From an uncultured Prevotellaceae bacterium (GTDB lineage: Bacteria > Bacteroidota > Bacteroidia > Bacteroidales > Bacteroidaceae), in NCBI GenBank assembly GCA_902788605.1, contig CADAKX010000006.1, positions 62,001 to 126,000 on the forward strand: DNA of 64,000 bases. Reading direction: 5' to 3'. A program made the translations under genes and the position numbers. This document shows positions 8,858 through 16,240 of the stretch, one piece after another. The notes beneath the pieces were generated by a model that saw nothing but the letters and a program-made list of their open reading frames with translations, made no database searches and was not told where the DNA came from. Each line of letters begins with the position of its first letter. Within the stretch, counting starts at the first letter, position 1.

Positions 8858-8880
8858 CAAGCGTAATGTCATTCGTGACG

Positions 8881-9045
8881 TTGCCTGTAAGGGTGCACTT
8901 GGTTGTGCTTAATTGGGAATGTGAGTGAGAATCTCCGACTGTCCCGCAGCAGTGAACTCCGTTATGGTTTCTAAGTAACAACGCCATTGCTCATTTGAGT
9001 GAGAAGGCACTTGGGAATGGAGGAAAGTCTGAAGACCAGCCTTTG
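8881..9045 (+). ncRNA. Cobalamin riboswitch
   Basis: Conserved aptamer elements appear in order: GGGAAT (8925), GTGAGAATCTCCGACTG with TCCCGCAGCAGTGA (B12-box region around 8940-8956), GCCATTG, GGCACTTGGGAATGG, and AGTCTGAAGACCAGCCT (9026-9042). Immediately after it, TTGACA and TGTCAA (9043-9061) can form a small hairpin close to the start codon, consistent with translational control. It sits between the plus-strand promoter and the second TonB receptor at 9103, so that gene and the chelatase behind it should be repressed by cobalamin. Confidence 0.9.
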
Positions 9046-9102
9046 ACAGAGAAAATGTCAATTGCTCTCGATGTAAGGGCATGCGACGACAATATTTGGC
9101 TT

Positions 9103-11220
9103 ATGAAGCAACTGATGTTATTAGGGATGCTCCTCTTTGGAACAACCTCTGTTTTAAATGCACAGGAACCCCTTAAGGGCGATTCGTTGCAGGAAGTTGT
9201 GGTGACGGGTACAGGCACGCACCACCTGCTCCGTACGGCCCCCGTTCAGACGGAGGTCATCACGCGTCGTGATCTGGAACAATATGGTGGGCGCAGCATC
9301 GAGGAGATTCTTAGCGGCCTTTCAGCTAGTTTTGCTTTCAATGAAGACGATATGGGCAGTCAGATGCAGATGAATGGTTTGGGTAACTCTTATATCCTTG
9401 TCTTGGTTGATGGCAAACGTCTGCATGGTGACAACGGTGGCGAAAACGACTTGGGACAAATAAATCCTGCCCGCATTGAGCGCATCGAGATTGTGAAAGG
9501 TGCAGCATCGGCGCTCTATGGTAGTGATGCCATTGCAGGTGTTATTAACATCATCACTCGCAAACAGGAAAGCAGTTTACAACTAGAAAACGATACGCGT
9601 GGTGGTAGCTATGGCGACCTGCGACAACACAATGCTGTAGGACTTTCATTCGGCCCTGTACGCAGCCTGACAAACTTCCATTTCCGTCGAACAGATGGCT
9701 GGCGCAACTTCTCGATGGAGGCGCCAGAGCGCTATGGAGGGCGCATCATTACCAATACCACGAATAAGACAGTCAGTAAGAACCAACTGTGGCAACTCTC
9801 CGAACGTCTTTCCATAGAACCAGCCAAAGGTATGGAGGTCTATGCAGAGGGGATGCTTTATCATAAGCATATCTATCATCCGCGAGGTGGCGACTCTGAG
9901 GTGGCGCATTATTATGATCTCTCATATGATGATGCTGCGGCAGCTGCCGGTTGGTCGTGGACGATGCCTAGTGGCGATGTCCTCACGGCTGATGTGACGT
10001 GGAACCGTCATGCTTATTACTATGACTATACCTCGCTCAACGGCGTTATCGATGAAACGGATCCTTCGCCCTATGCTGCTATCTATTTCGATGGCGACCG
10101 CATCCTGCAGTCAGACCAGCAACGCACGATGGTTCAGACTAAAGGTGTCTTCTCTTTGCCCCAGAGTCAGCGACTCAGCGTGGGCTATGACTATCGCTAC
10201 GACTGGCTCAAGGCTCCACGTCGCGTAGCTGATGGTACTGCCACAGATTGGACGCAAGCTCTTTATGCCCAGGACGAATGGTCACCGATTGAGAATCTGA
10301 ATATCACCGCTGGACTCCGCTTGGACCACAATAAGCAGTTTGGCTGGCATCTTACGCCCAAAATCAGTGCGATGCTTTCGCTGGGCAACGTCACGTTGCG
10401 TTCTTCGTGGGCCCAGGGCTTCAAGTCGCCCACACCCAAGGAGCTGCATTATCGCTATATGAGTAATATGGCTGGCCTCTGTCTGGGCAATACCGACTTG
10501 CAGCCTCAGACCAGCAACTATTTTTCGCTGAGTGCCGAGTATCGTCTCAACAATATGAACATCAGTCTCACTGGCTATTATAATAAGGTGGACCATATGA
10601 TTAGTTTGGTGAAGATACCACTCTCGCAGGCTCCAGGCGAATATATCATTCAGTATCAGCCGCAATTGGTGCAGCAATATAAGAATCTGGAAGATGCCTA
10701 TACCACAGGCGTTGACTTCAATGTAAAATGGAACGTGAGCCGCGAGGTGACACTGGGTGGTGGCTACAGTTATCTACAGGCTCGTGGTAGTGTGTATGAT
10801 GAAGAAACAGAACAGATACGTCGCCTCACTATCAATGGCACTGCCCATCATAAGGGAAATGTCTATGCTACATGGAACCATCGCTTTAGTCGGAATTATC
10901 GCCTGGGCATTGGACTTTATGGACGTGCTTCGACCAGGCGCTACTACGAGAAGCATGGTGATGGCAAAGGATATCAGTTGTGGCGCTTGTCTTCCACTCA
11001 CGATTTGGGGCATAGCAAGTCGTTTACTTGGCGTGCAGAGGCTGGTGTTGACAACATCTTCAATTATGTTGATGATACGCCTCATGGTCGTCACGTTGGC
11101 ACTACCTCTGCTGGTACTACGGTCTATGCCTCACTCATTCTCCGATTTAATCATGGAAAGAAAATCAAATACAATCAACATTATTCATCTTTAAAATCAA
11201 ATCACAATGAAGAAGATTAA
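9103..11220 (+). CDS. btuB: TonB-dependent receptor under riboswitch control (BtuB-like)
   Basis: About 705 residues from ATG 9103. Starts farther upstream would lie inside the riboswitch, so this start is preferred; it gives a clean signal peptide (MKQLMLLGMLLFGTTSVLNAQ). The TonB box EVVVTGTG, the plug (NGLGNSYILVLVDGKRL, GAASALYGSDAIAGVINI) and the barrel follow. The usual terminal strand appears as VYASLILRFN, but the frame continues about 22 residues (HGKKIKYNQHYSSLK onward), running into the next gene by 14 bp. That tail is unusual, since barrels normally end at an aromatic residue. Riboswitch control makes cobalamin or a cobinamide the likely ligand. Confidence 0.9.
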   Translation: MKQLMLLGMLLFGTTSVLNAQEPLKGDSLQEVVVTGTGTHHLLRTAPVQTEVITRRDLEQYGGRSIEEILSGLSASFAFNEDDMGSQMQMNGLGNSYILVLVDGKRLHGDNGGENDLGQINPARIERIEIVKGAASALYGSDAIAGVINIITRKQESSLQLENDTRGGSYGDLRQHNAVGLSFGPVRSLTNFHFRRTDGWRNFSMEAPERYGGRIITNTTNKTVSKNQLWQLSERLSIEPAKGMEVYAEGMLYHKHIYHPRGGDSEVAHYYDLSYDDAAAAAGWSWTMPSGDVLTADVTWNRHAYYYDYTSLNGVIDETDPSPYAAIYFDGDRILQSDQQRTMVQTKGVFSLPQSQRLSVGYDYRYDWLKAPRRVADGTATDWTQALYAQDEWSPIENLNITAGLRLDHNKQFGWHLTPKISAMLSLGNVTLRSSWAQGFKSPTPKELHYRYMSNMAGLCLGNTDLQPQTSNYFSLSAEYRLNNMNISLTGYYNKVDHMISLVKIPLSQAPGEYIIQYQPQLVQQYKNLEDAYTTGVDFNVKWNVSREVTLGGGYSYLQARGSVYDEETEQIRRLTINGTAHHKGNVYATWNHRFSRNYRLGIGLYGRASTRRYYEKHGDGKGYQLWRLSSTHDLGHSKSFTWRAEAGVDNIFNYVDDTPHGRHVGTTSAGTTVYASLILRFNHGKKIKYNQHYSSLKSNHNEED

Positions 11221-12286
11221 GTTTCTTTTGATGGCCTTCGTGGCTATGACGCTGAGTGCAGGTTTTGTGGCCTGTGGTGATGATGACAACGATACTCAGC
11301 AAAGTAATTTCGAGCGGTACATGAGTGATGTAGAGACTCAGGTGAAGGCTAAGAAGGCCCAGAGTGGCAACAAGAAAGCCCTGCTGCTGGTGGCTTTCGG
11401 CTCTACTTGGGAGAATGCTCACAAGACCTTCAAGAACATCGTGGCTGACTATGAGGGTGATGCTGCCTTTAAGAGCTATGACGTTTATTTTGCTTTTACC
11501 TCAGCTATCTGTATTAATCGTAGCCGCGAGGGTGAGCACTATGCTAGTCAGGACTTCTATGCTCCCAACTACTGGCTTGAGGCTATCGGTCGCGAAAAGT
11601 ATGAGGAGGTGCGTGTTCAGTCGCTCCACATCATTCCTGGTGAGGAGTTCCTGCGCTTGCGTGACTCTTACATCAAGGACTTTAAGAACAATATCTATGG
11701 CGACCTCGATAACAAGTATCTCGAAGAGGGCGTAAAGGTATTCGTCGGTGGTCCGCTGATGGCAGAGGAAGAGGATGTTGAGGCAGTAGCATCAGTCCTG
11801 AACAATGAATTCAGTAAGTATGTGCAGAACGGCAACTTGATGGCCTTCCTGGGTCATGGTAACCCAGAGAACAAGAACTATGGCAACGGTAACATTCGTT
11901 ATAACCAGTTGGAAGAGGCTTTGCAGGAAAAGAATTCCAACTTCTTCGTTGCTACTGTTGACCAGAAGGACAATCTCCTTGAAGACCTCTATGATCGTAT
12001 GAAGCAGCAGAATCGTCCTTTGCAGGGTGTAACCATCACGCTTCACGCTCTGATGTGTATCGCCGGTGACCATGCTCACAACGATATGTCAGGCATTGAG
12101 AACGAGGGTGACAGCTGGCGTGAGTTCTTCGTGGAGAATGGCTTGAAGTGCGAGTACGATGGTAACGATGCTAACCCCGCCAACAACTGCATTCTGAAAG
12201 GTCTGGGTGACTATGCTTCAATCCGTGCCATCTGGAAGCAGCACACCAAGGACGCTGAGGAAATGTTTGCTGAGGAAGAAGAATAA
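11207..12286 (+). CDS. cbiK: CbiK-like cobalt/metal chelatase, lipoprotein
   Basis: A 359-residue protein with a lipoprotein signal, lipobox LSAGFVAC (Cys about 23), followed by GDDDND; an acidic stretch after Cys is a surface-export signal in Bacteroidetes. The mature part is a CbiK-type chelatase: LLVAFGSTWENAHKTF, SLHIIPGEEF (His about 141), FLGHGNPENKN and IAGDHAHNDMSG (His about 289 and 291) match the metal- and porphyrin-binding histidines of sirohydrochlorin cobaltochelatase. It overlaps the receptor gene and shares its riboswitch. A chelatase outside the cytoplasm is unexpected for biosynthesis. The receptor-plus-CbiK-lipoprotein layout recalls Porphyromonas IhtA/IhtB in haem uptake, so a role in handling tetrapyrroles or cobalt at the surface is possible. 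Confidence 0.87.
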   Translation: MKKIKFLLMAFVAMTLSAGFVACGDDDNDTQQSNFERYMSDVETQVKAKKAQSGNKKALLLVAFGSTWENAHKTFKNIVADYEGDAAFKSYDVYFAFTSAICINRSREGEHYASQDFYAPNYWLEAIGREKYEEVRVQSLHIIPGEEFLRLRDSYIKDFKNNIYGDLDNKYLEEGVKVFVGGPLMAEEEDVEAVASVLNNEFSKYVQNGNLMAFLGHGNPENKNYGNGNIRYNQLEEALQEKNSNFFVATVDQKDNLLEDLYDRMKQQNRPLQGVTITLHALMCIAGDHAHNDMSGIENEGDSWREFFVENGLKCEYDGNDANPANNCILKGLGDYASIRAIWKQHTKDAEEMFAEEEE

Positions 12287-12321
12287 GAAAAGCCTGTGAA
12301 GGTAATACCATGTTAAAATTG

Positions 12322-12362
12322 AAATCGGGCCGGAAGCATTTGCTTTCAGCCCGATTCTTTTT
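12322..12362 (+). terminator. Intrinsic terminator after cbiK
   Basis: GAAATCGGGC and AGCCCGATTC form the stem, with inner pairing GAAGC/GCTTTC, followed by TTTTTAT. It ends the riboswitch-controlled unit. Confidence 0.8.
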
Positions 12363-12401
12363 ATCGTTTATTATTAATTTTAATTGGGGGTAATCGTCTT
12401 T

Positions 12402-12497
12402 TTACAGACTGTAAACTGAAGTCTTAACCATGAGTTCGTTGATTTCGTTCCAGTTCTTGGCGATGGTCTTTACCATCTTTCTTGCAATCTTTTTCAT
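12402..12497 (-). CDS. Short basic peptide, 31 aa, unrecognised
   Basis: The reading frame ATG 12497 to TAA 12402 encodes MKKIARKMVKTIAKNWNEIN followed by ELMVKTSVYSL. It is preceded by a purine-rich stretch (AAGAAAGGAAAAG). About 85 nt upstream lies a good promoter: TTTG, 20 nt, TACTTTTG (-7 box at 12599-12592). The N-terminal half is amphipathic and basic. I do not recognise the family. It could be a microprotein or an open frame in a small RNA. The dedicated promoter and start context make it more than a chance frame. Confidence 0.5.
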   Translation of the reverse strand: MKKIARKMVKTIAKNWNEINELMVKTSVYSL

Positions 12498-12591
12498 TTT
12501 CTTTTCCTTTCTTCTTTAATCCTCACGACCCTTTGTCTTATGAGGTGCATCATTAATAAATAAATCGTAATTATCCCTCGCTAAGGAAGCG

Positions 12592-12599
12592 CAAAAGTA
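12592..12599 (-). promoter_or_regulatory. -7 box for the 31-aa gene
   Basis: TACTTTTG on the minus strand, with TTTG exactly 20 nt upstream, matches the Bacteroidetes -33/-7 promoter. No longer gene lies downstream except the 31-codon frame. Confidence 0.6.
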
Positions 12600-12720
12600 C
12601 GACTATTATTCCGTTCTACCAAATATATGGTATAAAATTGTTCCGAATTTCCCGAAAAACGTGACGTAAATCAATCGAATGTCCCTTTTCTCCTTAATTA
12701 TTTCGCGAAAAGACGAGTCT

Positions 12721-13743
12721 TTATTGAACCACCAGCTTGCGGGCAAACTCGATGATGGTGTCGAGTCCTTTGGCAAAGTCGGCATCGGTCTGCTGGACGT
12801 TGTAGTCGGGCTCGATGCCAAACTCGCAGGCCTGTCCCTGAGCATCGTACATCGGTACAGCCGAGAAGCGCACGCCCCAGCCGTTGGGCAAACTGCTGTT
12901 GAAGGGCATTCCTGCTCCGCCGCCCGTGTGGTCGCCCACCAGAAGGACGTTGGGCAGCGTCTTCATATAGACGGCAAACTCGTTGGCGGCACTATACACA
13001 TGACGATTGGTGAGCAGTACGGCAGGCTTGTTCCAGCGCAGGTTGGACGAAGGTTCCAGATAACGCTCCTCTCTACTGGAGAAGTCGCTGTGGCCAGGCC
13101 CTGTCTTGTGCTGATAATAGCCCACGAGTGTCTTCTCCTGACAGAAGCGGGCCGCCAGTTTCTCGGCGTTGGTCAGCATGCCGCCGCCGTTGTTGCGGAT
13201 GTCGATGATGAGGCCTCGGCAGAGCAACATGTGCTCTATCACTTCGTCGAGGTTGCCCTCACCGATGCCGTTGTCGAAACTCTCATAGCGCACGTAGCCG
13301 ATGTTGTCGTCTAGAATCTTGTATTTAAGTCCTGAGGCAATCTGGTAGTCGGTGCCCATATAGCGGCGTAGCAATGTGTCGCTGAAGTTGGTGGGGTAGT
13401 CCTCGTACCACGACCAATAGCGCCCCAAATCGTGAGCCGCCGAGAGGTTGACGTGGCCATCACGCAGTTCGCCGAGCATATCACTAAGCACCTCGAAGAG
13501 TTGCTTGGAGGACATGTCGTTGTTGATGCGCACCCGATATTTCTCGTGCACCTGCTGCCAGTCCAGTCCGTAAGCCTCGTGCTTATAGTCCAGGAAGCAG
13601 TAGTGTTCGTCGATAATCTTCCACAGCGCCTCGAAGTTGCCCAGTGGTGTATCCTCAAACTCCTCCTCGTCAACGCAGGCCGTGAGCAATGGGAATGTGC
13701 AGAGCCATAAACAGAGTGCCAGCCAAGAGAATAGTCGTTTCAT
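12721..13743 (-). CDS. S41-family peptidase, lipoprotein
   Basis: 340 residues with lipobox LLTAC (Cys about 23) followed by acidic VDEEEFED, so probably lipidated and possibly surface-exposed. The S41 (tail-specific protease) core is clear: GELRDGHVNL (about 91-100), LIIDIRNNGGGML (about 178-190), and NRHVYSAANEFAVYM with the likely nucleophile about Ser251, then GDHTGGGAG. No PDZ domain is evident. The promoter TACCTTTG lies at 13775-13768. Substrate unknown. Confidence 0.85.
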   Translation of the reverse strand: MKRLFSWLALCLWLCTFPLLTACVDEEEFEDTPLGNFEALWKIIDEHYCFLDYKHEAYGLDWQQVHEKYRVRINNDMSSKQLFEVLSDMLGELRDGHVNLSAAHDLGRYWSWYEDYPTNFSDTLLRRYMGTDYQIASGLKYKILDDNIGYVRYESFDNGIGEGNLDEVIEHMLLCRGLIIDIRNNGGGMLTNAEKLAARFCQEKTLVGYYQHKTGPGHSDFSSREERYLEPSSNLRWNKPAVLLTNRHVYSAANEFAVYMKTLPNVLLVGDHTGGGAGMPFNSSLPNGWGVRFSAVPMYDAQGQACEFGIEPDYNVQQTDADFAKGLDTIIEFARKLVVQ

Positions 13744-13799
13744 AATCTCTGATATTGTTTATGACTGCAAAGGTAGCGTAATCCCTGCTAACTACCAAA

Positions 13800-13880
13800 T
13801 TAATAGACCCTTTTCTTGCCGTTGACGATGTTGATGCCCTTCTGCAGGCTGTTGAGATGACGTCCGCTGAGGTCATTTGT
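13800..13880 (-). pseudogene. Remnant of a secreted-protein C-terminal sorting motif
   Basis: The last codons of a minus-strand frame read NDLSGRHLNSLQKGINIV followed by NGKKRVY and a stop. This is the typical ending of large exported Bacteroidetes proteins (DLxGRRL...GINIVxGKK). Upstream the frame is open only through AT-rich non-coding-looking sequence, so the rest of the gene is gone. It appears to be the decayed 3' end of a lost surface-protein gene. Confidence 0.6.
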
Positions 13881-14024
13881 CGACCTCGCCCCTAATATGT
13901 CTTTTGGATAGGACAAAACAAACAAAAGATAATATTGTCCTATAATTAGTTTGAATTGTGATACATAGATTCGGGAAAATATCACTATCTTTGCACCATC
14001 AACAATACACGTAAAATTCAACGC

Positions 14025-14399
14025 ATGGAAGGCTATATACAAACTATATCTAATGGAACCCTAAAACGCTATGTACAATTTCTGGAGATTAACAATGACC
14101 CAGAGCTCATAGCACAATATCGATATTGGCACTCTGAGGCTCACCATTGGCAGGAGATACGTGAAGGTATCAAGGCCGTGGGAATCCTCGAGATGGAGAT
14201 CTATATGCTGGGCAATCAGTTGGTGATGATTGTCGATGCTCCTGTCGATTTCAACTGGGACGAAGCAATGAACCGCCTGGCCACCTTGCCCCGACAGGCA
14301 GAGTGGGAGGCCTTTGTGGCTAAGTTCCAAGGATGCAGTGCTGAGGCCCGCAGCGACGAGAAGTGGCAGCCGGCCGAGCGCATCTTCCGCCTTTACTAA
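14025..14399 (+). CDS. L-rhamnose mutarotase-like protein
   Basis: 124 residues of the RhaM/YiiL fold, which interconverts anomers of a deoxysugar. Supporting motifs are YWHSEAHHWQEIREGIKAVG, IYMLGNQLVMIVD and WEAFVAKFQG, ending WQPAERIFRLY. The -7 box TATCTTTG is at 13986-13993. An AraC regulator follows 29 bp downstream, suggesting a sugar-responsive pair, although no catabolic genes are adjacent. The sugar could be rhamnose or fucose. Confidence 0.82.
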   Translation: MEGYIQTISNGTLKRYVQFLEINNDPELIAQYRYWHSEAHHWQEIREGIKAVGILEMEIYMLGNQLVMIVDAPVDFNWDEAMNRLATLPRQAEWEAFVAKFQGCSAEARSDEKWQPAERIFRLY

Positions 14400-14428
14400 T
14401 CTTAATACGACCAATAACCACTAAGACT

Positions 14429-15292
14429 ATGATACAGATACCAATTGAATCGTTTAACCTGCAGATGCTCAACGTGGGACTGGCACACCACAATGGCGAC
14501 TGGAACTGGAAGGACGTGAACTCCCCCTTCACCCGCATCTTCTATGTGACCGAGGGCGAGGCGTGGGTCAAGTTGCCCTATAAGACTGTTCACCTGCGTC
14601 CGGGCAATCTGTATATCGTTCCGGCCTATACACTCCATTCCTATGAGTGCAATGGCCCGTTTGTACATTACTATCTGCACGTCTATGAGGGAGTAACCTC
14701 AGAGATGAATCTCGTGGAGCAGTATGACTTCCCCGTAGAGGTGGAGGGCAGTCACGATGACGAACTGCTGTTTCAGCGCATGTGTGAGCAACATCCGCAG
14801 GCCAAGTTGCCCGAGAGCAATCCCCGGGCCTACGACAACGCCACCCAGTTTACCGACTATGTGGAGCGCTATCGCGATATGCCCCTGTGGCAGAAGATGG
14901 AGTTGCGTGGTGCCATCCTGATGCTCTTCTCGCGTTTCCTGCACCATGCTGTGTTGCATGTGTGGACGTCGGACGACAGGATGAAGCGTGTGCAGGAACA
15001 TATCCATTCACACATCAATTCGAATATCGACATAGAGGAGTTGGCCGATGTGGCTTGCGTCACGAAGCCCTATCTCATCCGACTGTTTAAGCGCGAGTTT
15101 GGTACCTCGCCTGTGCAGTATATCAACAAGAAGAAGGTGGAGCGAGCCCAACTGCTGCTCTATACCACCGAGATGCCTGTGAAAGAAGTGGCTTATGAGT
15201 TGGGTTTCAGCGACCACAGCTATTTCATCCGCATGTTTCGCAAGCAGACATCTATCACGCCGCAAGAGTATCGCGAGCGTATGAGGAAATAA
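14429..15292 (+). CDS. AraC-family transcriptional regulator
   Basis: 287 residues from ATG 14429 (MIQIPIESFNLQ). An upstream extension of the frame overlaps the mutarotase and is unlikely to be used. The N-terminal cupin sensor (TEGEAWVKLPYKTVHLRPGN) is followed by a C-terminal double helix-turn-helix: IEELADVACVTKPYLIRLFK and VKEVAYELGFSDHSYFIRMF, ending TPQEYRERMRK. It probably senses a sugar and may control the mutarotase. Confidence 0.88.
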   Translation: MIQIPIESFNLQMLNVGLAHHNGDWNWKDVNSPFTRIFYVTEGEAWVKLPYKTVHLRPGNLYIVPAYTLHSYECNGPFVHYYLHVYEGVTSEMNLVEQYDFPVEVEGSHDDELLFQRMCEQHPQAKLPESNPRAYDNATQFTDYVERYRDMPLWQKMELRGAILMLFSRFLHHAVLHVWTSDDRMKRVQEHIHSHINSNIDIEELADVACVTKPYLIRLFKREFGTSPVQYINKKKVERAQLLLYTTEMPVKEVAYELGFSDHSYFIRMFRKQTSITPQEYRERMRK

Positions 15293-15423
15293 GAAACATT
15301 TTTCGTAATATAGGTTTTGTTAGTTGGTATGAGGGGTGTCACTTGTTATTGACGAGTGATGCCCATCATCGTCTTTGGACGGTTAGTTCACGTGTTGAAT
15401 CCTGGAAAGTCGCGCAGATAAAG

Positions 15424-16179
15424 CTATAATCCACGGATAACGCCAATCATCAGGCGATGGGTGAGTACGTGCTGTTTGAGGTTGTTGACCTGCAACTGCT
15501 GATAGTCGCCCAGATAGCCCAGCGAGAGCGCCGTTTGACGTCCGCATTGCCACGAGACAGAGAACTGCTGGCGGAAGTGGGGAGCCGAGACGAACGTGGT
15601 GGGAACGACGTTGTGGTCGTAGTTGCCCAGAGTAAAGATCTCGTAGTAAGACTGACCGTAGTTGGGACTGAACACCAGTCCGCAGAGAGGTAGGTCGAGT
15701 TCATAGCGCAGGGCGAACTGCTGGATGTGATAGGTGGCGATGCCCGAAGGTCGCAGTTGCAACCCCAGCCGAGCCTGAGCGGGGTTGTTGCCGTTGCGTG
15801 TGTTGTAGATGAACCCCAATCCCAGATCGGCCATTGCGCCTGCCTGCAACTTCAGACTACCATCGAACAGATGCCAGGCATAGTAGCGACCCAGATAGAG
15901 GTTGTAGGAACCTTCCAATTCGCTGCCGTTCTTGGCTCGGTCCTTGGTGGTCGAGAGGTTGAACTGGTGTTGCCATAGCCAGGACCAATGGGAGGTACGA
16001 GGCTTGACAATCTCGCTGGTGGCGAGAAATGTCAAGCCCGTTCCTCTGTATTTTTCTTGCGAGAGATAGGTGTCAAGGATTCGTGTAGGGCCGAGTCCAA
16101 TTTGGTAGCTTTTCTGAGCCATTGCTCCCAGTGAGAGGAGCAAGGAAAAGGCCATGAGTCCTATCTTACATCTCGTCAT
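15424..16179 (-). CDS. DUF3316-like outer-membrane protein
   Basis: 251 residues with signal peptide ([12 protein letters not shown]) and [20 protein letters not shown], characteristic of DUF3316 proteins in Bacteroidetes. Alternating hydrophobic and aromatic segments ([25 protein letters not shown]) suggest a small beta-barrel. Start ATG 16179 is chosen over an upstream TTG. The region before the start consists of duplicated parC-end sequence, so the gene may depend on parC transcription. Function unknown. Confidence 0.7.
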   Translation of the reverse strand: MTRCKIGLMAFSLLLSLGAMAQKSYQIGLGPTRILDTYLSQEKYRGTGLTFLATSEIVKPRTSHWSWLWQHQFNLSTTKDRAKNGSELEGSYNLYLGRYYAWHLFDGSLKLQAGAMADLGLGFIYNTRNGNNPAQARLGLQLRPSGIATYHIQQFALRYELDLPLCGLVFSPNYGQSYYEIFTLGNYDHNVVPTTFVSAPHFRQQFSVSWQCGRQTALSLGYLGDYQQLQVNNLKQHVLTHRLMIGVIRGL

Positions 16180-16240
16180 CAAACCGTCTTTTTATAATTC
16201 GTCATCAAACCGTCTTTTTATAATTCATCATCAAACAGTC
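16180..16240. repeat. Tandem duplication of the parC 3' end
   Basis: On the minus strand the sequence TTTGATGACGAATTATAAAA (the codons for FDDEL and stop) recurs about every 26 bp: once as the true parC end, then twice downstream, the last running into the DUF3316 start. It looks like a recent slippage duplication that leaves parC intact. Confidence 0.75.
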
